DNA of 64,000 nucleotides from an uncultured Bacilli bacterium (GTDB taxonomy: Bacteria > Bacillota_I > Bacilli_A > RFN20 > CAG-826), in NCBI GenBank assembly GCA_934725985.1, contig CAKVCX010000001.1, forward strand, positions 124,001 through 188,000, read 5' to 3'. Positions within the stretch are counted from its first letter, which is position 1, and every line of letters starts with the position of its first letter. Made by a program: the position numbers and the translations under genes. Below the pieces are notes generated by a model. It saw only the letters and a list, made by a program, of their open reading frames with translations, was not told the origin of the DNA and ran no database searches. Below are positions 1 through 7,539 of this stretch, one piece after another.

Positions 1-110
1 CGTTCCTCTAGTGGGAGAGGCTACTAGCAAGCACTTACCGCTATAGCGGAGTTGCTAGCGTCATGGTTAGCTAGTATTAGACGCTTCTTGATGTCTGGCT
101 TTCGTCAGCC
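1..110 (-). ncRNA. Unidentified structured RNA, 5' part only, cut by the window edge
   Basis: On the minus strand a promoter-like TTGCTT-17-TAAACT (139-144 and 116-121) predicts a transcript starting with G near 109-110. The predicted RNA folds into consecutive hairpins: GGCT/AGCC at the 5' end, AGCGTC/GACGCT, a long stem CTAGCAA/TTGCTAG enclosing CCGC/GCGG, and CCTCT/AGAGG near position 1. No open reading frame occupies it. I could not match it to tmRNA, SRP RNA, 6S RNA, T-box or a common riboswitch. It could be a leader of a gene to the left, or a free RNA. Confidence 0.4.
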
Positions 111-115
111 CGATT

Positions 116-144
116 AGTTTATGACTTTGCTAAGTTATAAGCAA
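116..144 (-). promoter_or_regulatory. Promoter for the left-edge RNA
   Basis: The minus strand reads TTGCTT (139-144), a 17-nt spacer and TAAACT (116-121). The -35 box is the TTGC type seen at several other promoters in this window. It lies just beyond the lgt stop codon and points toward position 1. Confidence 0.5.
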
Positions 145-153
145 GAAGATTAA

Positions 154-930
154 TCAAAATGGTTCAAATTGAATAGGTTTTCTCTTAACTCTTTTATAAA
201 CAAGATAGGTAAGGGTAAATAAGAAGAGACAAACGCTAATTATTTGAGATGTAGATAAATTGCCAAGTTCTCCTCGAATCGAATCATATCTAAAAAATTC
301 ATTAATAAACCTACATAGGCTATATGAGAAAATATAAATTAATGTTTTGCAGCCAGTTTTAACGTTTTGCTTATTGGCTATCAAAATAACAATAAAAATA
401 AGAAAGCAATAAACGGCTTCAAATAACTGCGTAGGCAATAAAGGTATTCCTACGGGTGTGTTTGGATCTAAAGGAGAAGAATAAATAACGCCTAAAAAAC
501 TATTTGTTGGTTTCCCATAGCAACACCCTACCGAAAAACAGCCAATACGACCAAATACTTGTCCTAAAGGCAAAGCTACTACGGCATTATCAAATAATTT
601 GATAACGGATATTTTATAAATTTTGCCATAAATAAAATAGCCTAAGGCACCACCTAAAAGTCCTCCATAAAAAACAAAACCAGATCTAATTAGGTAGACA
701 ATAGGAATGTTGTTTTTGCTAATAAGATCAACACTAGTAAAAAGAAATAGAATTTTTGACCCCAGCAAGCCGCCTATTAAAGCAAAAGAAGCGGCATAGA
801 TTAAATCTTCTTTTTTTACGCCGCTTCTTTTTGAATTCAAACTAGATATTAATAATGAACAAGCAATACCGACTAAAAATAAAATTCCATAAGTAGGTAT
901 TTTGTGTGAACTATCAATATATGGAAACAC
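154..930 (-). CDS. lgt: Prolipoprotein diacylglyceryl transferase Lgt
   Basis: Lgt is a membrane enzyme that moves a diacylglyceryl group from phosphatidylglycerol to the lipobox cysteine of pre-lipoproteins. The 258-residue protein has the expected multi-pass hydrophobic pattern and the central signature GRIGCF followed by CCYGKP at about residues 127-141. Two lipoproteins at 54721-58420 are plausible substrates. The start is GTG at 928-930, with no recognisable ribosome binding site. It lies 4 nt after the stop of the upstream small membrane protein, so translation is probably coupled. The Cys residues in the signature differ from the more usual G-N-F form but are seen in divergent Firmicute Lgt proteins. 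Confidence 0.9.
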   Translation of the reverse strand: MFPYIDSSHKIPTYGILFLVGIACSLLISSLNSKRSGVKKEDLIYAASFALIGGLLGSKILFLFTSVDLISKNNIPIVYLIRSGFVFYGGLLGGALGYFIYGKIYKISVIKLFDNAVVALPLGQVFGRIGCFSVGCCYGKPTNSFLGVIYSSPLDPNTPVGIPLLPTQLFEAVYCFLIFIVILIANKQNVKTGCKTLIYIFSYSLCRFINEFFRYDSIRGELGNLSTSQIISVCLFLFTLTYLVYKRVKRKPIQFEPF

Positions 931-934
931 TTTT

Positions 935-1258
935 TTATGCTAAAAATGAGCTTGCAACGACAAGCATTGATTTTAAAGCGTCATTTGCTGCCTTGGCTGT
1001 TCCAAGGGCAAGTGCAACAAGCAAGCCACAGCAAACAAACATAATAGAGCTAAAGATTGTTGCCAATAAGCTTAAGACAAACGCAGCTGTTCCAAATCCG
1101 GTCTTTTCTTTTTTGTTCCCAATAACAGAAAAAACTAAGCCAAGAATTGAAACAGGCAATCCGATGAAAGCAAAATAAAATACCGGAATGCCAATGAAGG
1201 CACAAACAATGCCAACAATTCCCAAAACAAAACCTGCAATTTTATAACCGTTTCCCAT
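935..1258 (-). CDS. Small membrane protein, DUF4190-like
   Basis: The 107-residue protein has three hydrophobic segments (about residues 5-45, with a break at the glycines, and 57-90) separated by a short basic loop (GNKKEKTG). This glycine-rich layout resembles DUF4190 proteins, but I cannot give a function. The start ATG at 1258 has a strong ribosome binding site (AAGGAGG, 7 nt away). It precedes lgt by 4 nt and is probably cotranscribed with it. The promoter carries an unusual homopolymer spacer, described separately. Confidence 0.65.
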   Translation of the reverse strand: MGNGYKIAGFVLGIVGIVCAFIGIPVFYFAFIGLPVSILGLVFSVIGNKKEKTGFGTAAFVLSLLATIFSSIMFVCCGLLVALALGTAKAANDALKSMLVVASSFLA

Positions 1259-1293
1259 ATGTAACCTCCTTATACCAAAATATGAAAAAACTG

Positions 1294-1324
1294 TTTATAG
1301 TTTACCCCCCAAAAAAAATTTCAA
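1294..1324 (-). promoter_or_regulatory. Promoter with homopolymer spacer, upstream of the DUF4190-like gene and lgt
   Basis: The minus strand reads TTGAAA (1319-1324), a 19-nt spacer that begins T8 G6, and TATAAA (1294-1299). The spacer is two bases longer than the 17-nt optimum. The runs of eight T and six G could change length by slippage and so change promoter strength. Confidence 0.4.
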
Positions 1325-1724
1325 GTTTTTATTGTTTTTTTTACAAAAATTGACAAAAATTGACAAAAAAATTGATAATATGCTAACTGTATTTTCTTAT
1401 ATTCACGTAGAGTGCATTTCGTCATTACGAATTAAAAAAAACTAATAATAAATAGCTCACTTTTTAATTTCACCTTCGTTACATTATAAATATATTCTTT
1501 TATACAAAGTAAATTCTTAAATTTAAAATCAAAAAGGTTTGGAAAAAGAATCAACTACATATCAATAACGAAATAGACATAAAAAATGTTTACTATTTTG
1601 TTAAATCCAATGGCAACGTAGCAATATTTTAGCGAGCCCATATTTAGCATAAACTAATTAGCCTTTTCTATAACGTATAAGCTAACAAAAATAATTAATT
1701 GCACCTTTTTTAATATAGTTAAAC

Positions 1725-1768
1725 AAAAAAGCCCAATTATTGGGAATTTCCAACCTTGGACTTTTTTT
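1725..1768 (-). terminator. Bidirectional intrinsic terminator after the TSCPD gene
   Basis: An outer stem AAG-C-CCAA / TTGG-A-CTT with an inner CCCAAT/ATTGGG hairpin has six T on the minus-strand side and seven T on the plus-strand side. It ends the pduL-TSCPD transcript and could also end any transcript from the plus-strand promoter near 1350. Confidence 0.7.
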
Positions 1769-1771
1769 AAT

Positions 1772-2032
1772 TTATTTATTTAAATAGGCCTTTAATGCTT
1801 TAGCAATTTGATCAGGACAAGAAGTCTCGCCATTTCTAGAGCCCCTGCATTTAATGCCTTCTAATTTATCTATGGCATCTTCTACTTTCATTCCCTTCAA
1901 CAAAGAGGCAATGCCTTGAAGATTTCCATTGCACCCTCCAATAGAGGAAAAGGAACTAATTACCCCATCTTCTATTTCAAAATTAAATTCCCTAGAGCAA
2001 ACATTATTTGGTTTAAATATATAGGCAGCCAT
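1772..2032 (-). CDS. TSCPD domain protein (TIGR03905-type)
   Basis: The 86-residue protein ends with the TSCPD motif at residues 70-74 and matches the short stand-alone TSCPD/TIGR03905 family. Similar domains occur at the C-terminus of some vitamin-B12-dependent ribonucleotide reductases. The role of the stand-alone form is unknown. Conserved cysteines (12, 34, 62, 72) suggest metal or nucleotide-linked chemistry, but that is inference. It starts 2 nt after the pduL stop with no clear ribosome binding site, so it is probably translated by coupling with pduL. Confidence 0.75.
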   Translation of the reverse strand: MAAYIFKPNNVCSREFNFEIEDGVISSFSSIGGCNGNLQGIASLLKGMKVEDAIDKLEGIKCRGSRNGETSCPDQIAKALKAYLNK

Positions 2033-2034
2033 TA

Positions 2035-2721
2035 TTATTTACCGCAGCAGCAATGATGCTCTTCTTCATTGCAACAGCATTCTTCTTCATTGCAATCACA
2101 AGAGGAAAAAGCAACAAGCGTGCCATAGACAACTCCGCCAGCATTAGCGGCATTGCTTTCATCAGTGTCAATATGCATAGCAAGAGAGAACTTTGGTGAA
2201 ACCCTAACAACTGTGTCGCCGAAGATGATTTCTCTTTCCTTAGTTTTTACATAAACCATGACTGATTCACCATCTTTTACACCAAATTCCTCGGCATCTT
2301 TTGGAGTCATGTGAATATGACGCTTTGCAATTATTGCCCCTTCTTTTAAAGCTAATTCACGCCCATTTAAAGGGTTTACCAAGGTAATTGGGGCACTGTC
2401 TTTAACATCTCCAGATAATCTAATAGGGGCTGCAATACCTAAAGTTCTAGCATCGGTTGCAGATAATTCAACTTGATTCAAATTTCTTAATGGGCCAAGA
2501 ATGGAGACGTTATTAATAATTCTTGGCTTGCCGGTTTTTGGATTGACTGGCCCAACTAGATTCAATCTAACATCGGAAACATATTGTCCGGGTTGAGAAA
2601 GTGGCTTCCTTTCATTTAAAGCGGCGTGTTCTCCTTCATTGACGCCCATTAAGTAATCAAAAGACTCTTGATCAAGATGAATATGGCGTGCGCTAGTTTC
2701 AACTAAGATTTGTTTTTCCAT
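2035..2721 (-). CDS. pduL: PduL-type phosphate acyltransferase with Cys-rich tail
   Basis: PduL exchanges phosphate and CoA on short acyl groups (acetyl-CoA or propanoyl-CoA to the acyl phosphate). The protein has both zinc-binding HIH motifs (residues 13-15 and 135-137) and the later H193 region, in the order typical of PduL. I start at the ATG at 2719-2721 (AGAAAG upstream). The in-frame codons up to 2763 have no ribosome site. No microcompartment genes are present, so it probably acts as a housekeeping phosphotransacylase. The last 21 residues (208-228) hold eight Cys and two His, an odd tail that looks able to bind metal. Confidence 0.88.
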   Translation of the reverse strand: MEKQILVETSARHIHLDQESFDYLMGVNEGEHAALNERKPLSQPGQYVSDVRLNLVGPVNPKTGKPRIINNVSILGPLRNLNQVELSATDARTLGIAAPIRLSGDVKDSAPITLVNPLNGRELALKEGAIIAKRHIHMTPKDAEEFGVKDGESVMVYVKTKEREIIFGDTVVRVSPKFSLAMHIDTDESNAANAGGVVYGTLVAFSSCDCNEEECCCNEEEHHCCCGK

Positions 2722-2898
2722 AAAATAACTTCTTTCTTTAATAGCCACTAGATTATAAAACATTTTTTAAACATAAGAACATATTAGGTTTTTTAAAATA
2801 ACTTAATAAATTTCTAAATAACTTAAGAAACTTTTTTTTTTATTAACCTTATTTTCATAAATGGGTTATGCTTGTCTAGCAAGGAGGCAGTCTCGATT

Positions 2899-4416
2899 AT
2901 GGACGAAAACGAAAATAGAGAAGAATCAGGAACAATAAACGTCCCAAAAATAACTACTGAAGAATTAAAAAATCTCATAGACTCTAGAAATCGAGCTGGA
3001 TTGCAAAATGTTTTCCTTCACATTCCTAACATTGATATAGCCGAAGCCGCTGATGAATTAGAGCCTTCGGATTTGATTTATATTTTTAGAAACGTCAATT
3101 CTCAATATACGGCCGATTTTTTCGATGACCTTTCGCAAGATAGCAAAGAAAATCTTGTCAAGGCCATGACCGATAAGGAACTAGTACCGCTTATTAATGC
3201 TCAATCAGCAGACGATGTTGCCGATACGGTAGGAGACATGCCGGCAAATTTGGCATCTAGAGTCTTAAAAGCAGCCGATAAAGACATGAGAAAAGATATT
3301 AACACCTTGTTAAATTACCAAGACCATACAGCGGGCTCGATAATGACAACAGAGTATCTAGAATTTTTAGATACAAGCAAGGTAGAAGACACTATTCAAA
3401 AAATAAGGGATATCGGCAAAGACGCCGAAACCGTCTATACGATTTTTGTAAGAAACTCATCTAGACACTTTGTCGGAACCGTTGACTTAGACGATTTAAT
3501 ATTTGCCAAACCAGACCAAATATTAAAAGAAATAATGAATCAAGACGTTGTTTGGGTAACAACTGGAACCGACCAAGAAGAGGTAGGCCAAATGTTTAGG
3601 CGTTATGACCTAAATGCCCTAGCCGTCTTAAATGATGATCAAAGATTAGTCGGTGTCATTACAATCGATGATGCGGTCGATGTCATGACAGAAGAAAGCA
3701 ACGAAGACTTTGCCCGTATGACTAACATGGAGCCAACCCAAAAGCCATACATGGACATGAGCATATGGGAAAACGCCAAAAAATGTTTTCCTTGGATAAT
3801 TGCCTTATTAATACTCGGCACATTTACAACAATGGTATTAAATAGGCTAGAAGCACAAAATATATTTACTCATTTGCCAATTTTAATCTCATTCGTCCCA
3901 ACCTTAATGGATACGGGCGGAAATGCCGGAGGTCAAACAACGGGAATGATGATTAGAAGTTTAGCCATGAAAGAATTTTCGCCAAAAGAAACATTAAAAG
4001 TTGTTTGGAAAGAATTTAGAAGTTCTATATTAATCGCATTATTTGTGGCAGTGTTTGCCTTTATTTGGATTTCAATAGAAGAATACACGGGTATAGTAAG
4101 CTTAGGAATTGTCGGAGATCCGAATGTAAATTATGACTTTACCAATTATACAATTTGGAATGGGTTGGCGTTTAAAGGTGAGTTAGCCGGGCAATTTGCA
4201 ATACATGCATTTACCTTTGCCGCCTTAGTAGCCGTGACAATGTTTGCCGCAATTAGTGTTTCTAAAATTATTGGGACATTATTATGTATGGGGGCAGCCG
4301 CAATTAAAAAGGATCCAGCCTTATTGGCGCAGCCGCTTTTAACGACGGTTATGGACGTAACTACTTTATTGATATATTTTGCCATGGCTTGCATGTTCTT
4401 CCCGAACTTTGCATAA
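2899..4416 (+). CDS. mgtE: Magnesium transporter MgtE
   Basis: MgtE is a magnesium channel gated by intracellular magnesium. The 505-residue protein shows the N-terminal helical domain (about 20-130), paired CBS domains (about 145-265) and a C-terminal membrane domain from about residue 297, with the pore motif GGNAGGQ at 340-346. The start at 2899 is chosen because AAGGAGG lies 11 nt upstream; a TTG at 2872 in frame precedes that site and has none of its own. No M-box riboswitch is visible in the 135-base upstream gap. The gene stands alone, divergent from pduL. Confidence 0.93.
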   Translation: MDENENREESGTINVPKITTEELKNLIDSRNRAGLQNVFLHIPNIDIAEAADELEPSDLIYIFRNVNSQYTADFFDDLSQDSKENLVKAMTDKELVPLINAQSADDVADTVGDMPANLASRVLKAADKDMRKDINTLLNYQDHTAGSIMTTEYLEFLDTSKVEDTIQKIRDIGKDAETVYTIFVRNSSRHFVGTVDLDDLIFAKPDQILKEIMNQDVVWVTTGTDQEEVGQMFRRYDLNALAVLNDDQRLVGVITIDDAVDVMTEESNEDFARMTNMEPTQKPYMDMSIWENAKKCFPWIIALLILGTFTTMVLNRLEAQNIFTHLPILISFVPTLMDTGGNAGGQTTGMMIRSLAMKEFSPKETLKVVWKEFRSSILIALFVAVFAFIWISIEEYTGIVSLGIVGDPNVNYDFTNYTIWNGLAFKGELAGQFAIHAFTFAALVAVTMFAAISVSKIIGTLLCMGAAAIKKDPALLAQPLLTTVMDVTTLLIYFAMACMFFPNFA

Positions 4417-4423
4417 CTAATAA

Positions 4424-4452
4424 TTGCAAAAGAAAAATGTAGCCTCTATAAT
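4424..4452 (+). promoter_or_regulatory. Promoter of tRNA-Leu(GAG)
   Basis: TTGCAA (4424-4429), a 17-nt spacer and TATAAT (4447-4452) place the transcript start about 4 nt before the tRNA. Confidence 0.7.
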
Positions 4453-4462
4453 CTTTTTTGCT

Positions 4463-4546
<84 letters not shown>

Positions 4547-4559
4547 CTATAGTTAAATT

Positions 4560-4590
4560 AACCTTCAAATTATTGGAGGTTTTTTCTTTT
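4560..4590 (+). terminator. Intrinsic terminator after tRNA-Leu
   Basis: A 7-bp stem AACCTTC/GGAGGTT (one G-T pair) with an 8-nt loop is followed by TTTTTCTTTT. Confidence 0.8.
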
Positions 4591-4622
4591 ATTTCTTTAA
4601 AATAAAAAAATTAAAATATATC

Positions 4623-4653
4623 TTGACCTGGAGTTTACTCTAACTCTTATTAT
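4623..4653 (+). promoter_or_regulatory. MerR-type promoter and operator
   Basis: TTGACC (4623-4628) and TATTAT (4648-4653) are separated by 19 nt, the stretched spacing characteristic of MerR-activated promoters. The spacer holds an imperfect dyad centred on GGAGTTTACTCT (4630-4641), close to the operator of the aldehyde/electrophile-responsive MerR group (AdhR-like). It very likely binds the regulator encoded next. Confidence 0.8.
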
Positions 4654-4681
4654 ATCTTAGATTTCATAGAGGAGGCTAGAA

Positions 4682-5074
4682 ATGACAATAAAAGAGGTTT
4701 CAAGTAAATATCAAATTAGCCAAGATACTTTAAGATACTACGAAAAAGAAGGATTAATAGGTCCCATTAATAAAACAAGCGGAGGCATTAGAAATTATCT
4801 AGACTCCGATTTACAAAGAATTGAATTTATCAAATGCATGAGAAGTGCAGATGTTTCTATTGAAGTTTTAAAAGAATACATAACATTGTTCGATAAAGGC
4901 GAAGACACCTTTGAAGAAAGGAAAAAACTATTGGAAAGCCAAAGAGAAATATTAAAGAAAAAAATAGCAGAAATGCAAAAAGCCTATAAAAAATTATCTG
5001 CAAAAATAGATTTATATTATTCAGGCAAGTTAGATGAATATTTAGAATTCGAGAGAAAGGAGAAAAATAAATGA
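4682..5074 (+). CDS. MerR family regulator, AdhR-like
   Basis: The 130-residue protein has an N-terminal MerR winged helix (about 1-70, with the typical TLRYYEKEGLI turn) and a C-terminal dimer coiled coil rich in Lys/Glu (about 75-115). It lacks the clustered Cys of metal sensors, so it probably senses an electrophile or redox signal; this is inference. It has a strong ribosome site (GGAGG) and is preceded by a 19-nt-spacer promoter. Its stop overlaps the next gene by 4 nt (ATGA). It probably controls its own operon of flavodoxins and a cupin protein. Confidence 0.85.
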   Translation: MTIKEVSSKYQISQDTLRYYEKEGLIGPINKTSGGIRNYLDSDLQRIEFIKCMRSADVSIEVLKEYITLFDKGEDTFEERKKLLESQREILKKKIAEMQKAYKKLSAKIDLYYSGKLDEYLEFERKEKNK

Positions 5075-5583
5075 AAAGCTTAGTTATCTATTTTTCTCAT
5101 ACAGGCGAAAACTATACTGATGAAGGAATTAAAAATTTAAAGAAGGGAAACACGGAGGTGATCGCTGAATATATTAGTTCTAAAACTGGGGCTTATTTAT
5201 TCAAAGTAGAAAGAGCAAATAGATATCCGTTTAGCTATAAAACTTGTTGTGATGAAGCTAAAGCTGAATTAGATAACAATTGCAAGGCAGAAATAATTGA
5301 TCCAATAAAAGATATAAAAGACTATAAAATCATCTATATAGGTGGTCCAATTTGGTGGGGGCATTATCCACTGCCATTGCTTGCCCAATTAGAAAAACTT
5401 GATTTTAAGGGAAAAATAATAAAGCCTTTTGCAACTCATGAAGGATCTGGGCTAGGCGAGTCAAGCAAGGATTTAATATCTTTATGCCAAGGGGCTTATA
5501 TTAAAAACGGATTAGCCATAAGAGGCAGCGATGTCTATAAAGAGGAAACTAAAGCAAAAGTCAATGAATGGGTGGAGAAATAA
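5071..5583 (+). CDS. Flavodoxin family protein
   Basis: The 170-residue protein starts with the flavodoxin strand and phosphate loop (VIYFSHTGE, residues 4-12) and has the GGPIWWGHYP region (about 91-100) that packs on FMN. It is most like the flavodoxin_4 group used as small FMN oxidoreductases. It overlaps the MerR gene by 4 nt and is 2 nt from the next gene. Its context suggests reduction of quinones or other electrophiles under MerR control. Partner and substrate are not shown by the sequence. Confidence 0.82.
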   Translation: MKSLVIYFSHTGENYTDEGIKNLKKGNTEVIAEYISSKTGAYLFKVERANRYPFSYKTCCDEAKAELDNNCKAEIIDPIKDIKDYKIIYIGGPIWWGHYPLPLLAQLEKLDFKGKIIKPFATHEGSGLGESSKDLISLCQGAYIKNGLAIRGSDVYKEETKAKVNEWVEK

Positions 5584-5585
5584 AA

Positions 5586-6305
5586 ATGAAAAAAGTTGAT
5601 GCAGGAAGAAAAAGTCTAAATGATTTAGCGCCGAAATTTGCCGAATTAAATGACGATGTTTTGTTTGGAGAAATTTGGAGTAGGACCGATAAATTATCAT
5701 TAAAGGAGAGATCAATCATCACAGTAACGGCTTTAATGAGCAAAGGAATTTTTGATAGTTCCTTAAAATTTCATATCCAAAATGCTAAAGATAACGGGGT
5801 AAGCAAAGAGGAAATGGTTGAAATAATAACTCAGTTAGCTTTTTATGTTGGTTGGCCAAATGCCTGGGCAGTTTTCTCTCAAGTTAGAGAAGTTTATAAA
5901 GATGATAAAGTCGGGCACGAACCATTATTTGGCTTAGGAGAAGAAAATAAGGCCTTTGAAAAATATTTTGTTGGCAAAAGTTATTTAAATCCATTAAACA
6001 CAAAAGGCCTTGGAATCTTTAATGTTACTTTTGAACCAGGTTGTCGAAACAATTGGCACATTCATCATTTAGGCGGTCAAATTCTATTAGTAACTGACGG
6101 AGAAGGATATTACCAAGAAGAAGGACGGCAAGCTAGAAAATTAAAGCCAGGCGATGTTGTTTATATAGCACCAGAAGTAAAACACTGGCATGGAGCTAAC
6201 AAATATAGTTGGTTTTCCCATATTGCCATAGAAATACCCCATGAAGGTTCTTTTACCGAGTGGAAAGAAGAAGTAAGCGAAGAAGAATATAACAAATTAG
6301 GTTAA
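5586..6305 (+). CDS. Carboxymuconolactone decarboxylase-cupin fusion protein
   Basis: The 239-residue protein has an N-terminal alpha-helical CMD/AhpD-like domain (about 25-105) and a C-terminal cupin (about 140-225) with metal ligands H158, H160, Q165 and H200. I choose the ATG at 5586, with GGTGGAG 8 nt upstream. The upstream in-frame ATG at 5568 lies within the previous gene and before that site. The CMD part lacks the redox CxxC, so peroxidase activity is doubtful. It is part of the MerR operon. Such fusions commonly accompany electrophile-responsive MerR genes, but the substrate is unknown. Confidence 0.82.
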   Translation: MKKVDAGRKSLNDLAPKFAELNDDVLFGEIWSRTDKLSLKERSIITVTALMSKGIFDSSLKFHIQNAKDNGVSKEEMVEIITQLAFYVGWPNAWAVFSQVREVYKDDKVGHEPLFGLGEENKAFEKYFVGKSYLNPLNTKGLGIFNVTFEPGCRNNWHIHHLGGQILLVTDGEGYYQEEGRQARKLKPGDVVYIAPEVKHWHGANKYSWFSHIAIEIPHEGSFTEWKEEVSEEEYNKLG

Positions 6306-6309
6306 TAAA

Positions 6310-6792
6310 ATGAAAACATTATTAGTTTATTTTTCTTACACAGGCAATACGAAAATGATTGCTAAAAGAATAAAGGAAAAATTAAATTGCGATATAGTAG
6401 AAATAAAACCCACCACCCCTTATTCAAATGACTATGAAAAAGTAGTCGAAGAAGAGCAAAATAAAGCCAAAAGCGATATATTGCCTTCCATAGAAAAGCT
6501 TCCTATGGACATATCTAGTTATGATCGAATAATAATTGGCACGCCCGTATGGTGGTATAGAGCTGCCCCTCCAATCCGTACCTTTATTAAAAATAGCAAT
6601 TTAGAAAACAAAGTAATCATTCCTTTTGCCACTAATGCCGGATGGCTAGGAAAAACTTTTAAAGAAATAAAAGCCATGTGTAAAAATAGCAAAGTCGAAA
6701 ATGAAATGAATATAGTATTTGGATCCTATAGTGATAAATTAGTTACTAGCGAAAAAGATTTAGAAGCCTGGATATCTTCGTTAAAAGAATAA
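6310..6792 (+). CDS. Flavodoxin family protein (second)
   Basis: The 160-residue protein has the FMN phosphate loop (VYFSYTGNTKMI, residues 5-16) and the GTPVWWYRAAPP segment (about 78-89). It is a paralogue of the flavodoxin at 5071-5583, and its N-terminal loop is closer to classical flavodoxins. It is the last gene of the MerR operon and ends just before a terminator. Its ribosome site is weak (TTAGG), and it starts 4 nt after the previous stop. Confidence 0.85.
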   Translation: MKTLLVYFSYTGNTKMIAKRIKEKLNCDIVEIKPTTPYSNDYEKVVEEEQNKAKSDILPSIEKLPMDISSYDRIIIGTPVWWYRAAPPIRTFIKNSNLENKVIIPFATNAGWLGKTFKEIKAMCKNSKVENEMNIVFGSYSDKLVTSEKDLEAWISSLKE

Positions 6793-6800
6793 ACAAAATG

Positions 6801-6847
6801 AAAAAGATGCCAAATGAATTTATATGGAAATTTGACATCTTTTTTTA
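6801..6847 (+). terminator. Terminator of the MerR operon
   Basis: A 13-bp stem AAAGATGcCAAAT / ATTTGaCATCTTT with one mismatch is followed by a T run. It lies between convergent genes and could serve both. Confidence 0.8.
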
Positions 6848-6867
6848 AATTAATTGGATACCTATAT

Positions 6868-7446
6868 CTATTTATTTATAGTCCAGTCCTTATTTTTAGT
6901 CGCTAGATAACTACCAGCAAAAACTAATCCAAAACCAAAGAATAACAACATGGCATTAAACATTTCTTGCCAAGAGAAATTGCCATTATTTACTGCGCTG
7001 ATAATAACTATTACAGCATAAGAAACTAAAACAAAAATAGCATAAATCAAACTAGAGTAGGAAAAGACAATGCCAACTAATTTATTATGAATAAATAAGA
7101 AAACAAAACCACACACCACAACTAACAAATAGACCATTTTGGCAATGCCTGTAATTATTTCATTAGCTTTAGCGTTCCCAAAATTCATTGAATATTGCCC
7201 ATCTAAAATAATCAAAAGCAAAGCTGGTGCAAAAGCTTTTAAAGTTCCTGAACAATTAGTTCCTTCAAAGAAAAAGAAGAAATAAAACCCTATTATTAAA
7301 ACAAGTTCAAATATCCCAACGACAAACTTTAAAGGATCGTTAGGGTTAGGAACGCCTCCATTAACCAAAAATCTAATTAGCAAAATCAAACCGGCGACCA
7401 AAAACATTATATGAGCGCTGCTCCACTTTCTTTTTTCACTTGCCAT
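6868..7446 (-). CDS. Hypothetical six-segment membrane protein
   Basis: The 192-residue protein has about six hydrophobic segments with short loops and a basic N-terminus (ASEKRKWSS). I do not recognise the family. The start ATG at 7444-7446 follows GGGAGGA by 7 nt; an upstream in-frame codon at 7461 falls before this site. The gene is divergent from the ABC-F gene and convergent with the flavodoxin operon. Confidence 0.7.
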   Translation of the reverse strand: MASEKRKWSSAHIMFLVAGLILLIRFLVNGGVPNPNDPLKFVVGIFELVLIIGFYFFFFFEGTNCSGTLKAFAPALLLIILDGQYSMNFGNAKANEIITGIAKMVYLLVVVCGFVFLFIHNKLVGIVFSYSSLIYAIFVLVSYAVIVIISAVNNGNFSWQEMFNAMLLFFGFGLVFAGSYLATKNKDWTINK

Positions 7447-7539
7447 AAATAATCCTCCCACAAGATTATATAAACATAAATTGAATAGACAATTATTAAA
7501 CTAAAAATTATTGTCTTTTTTTGATAAAATTAAATTGAT

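Larger units (their letters stand above)
1259..1771. other. Long AT-rich intergenic region
   Basis: This stretch of about 510 bases has no convincing gene. It holds the promoter above, a plus-strand promoter-like pair (TTGACA at 1350-1355, 18 nt, GATAAT at 1374-1379) with a second TTGACA at 1360, a small hairpin TTCGT-CATT-ACGAA near 1418-1431, and a terminator at 1725-1768. The plus-strand signals would give a roughly 380-nt non-coding RNA, but nothing else supports it. Confidence 0.4.

Noticed and set aside
1..150. tmRNA or SRP RNA at the left edge
   Set aside because: The minus strand lacks the tmRNA 5' TTCGACAGG and tag frame and the SRP GGAAGCA loop region.
906..1178. Plus-strand reading frame of 90 codons
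   Set aside because: It is antisense to the DUF4190-like gene and the start of lgt, with no ribosome site and no family resemblance.
2872..2899. Alternative TTG start of mgtE
   Set aside because: It lies before the AAGGAGG site, which serves the ATG at 2899.
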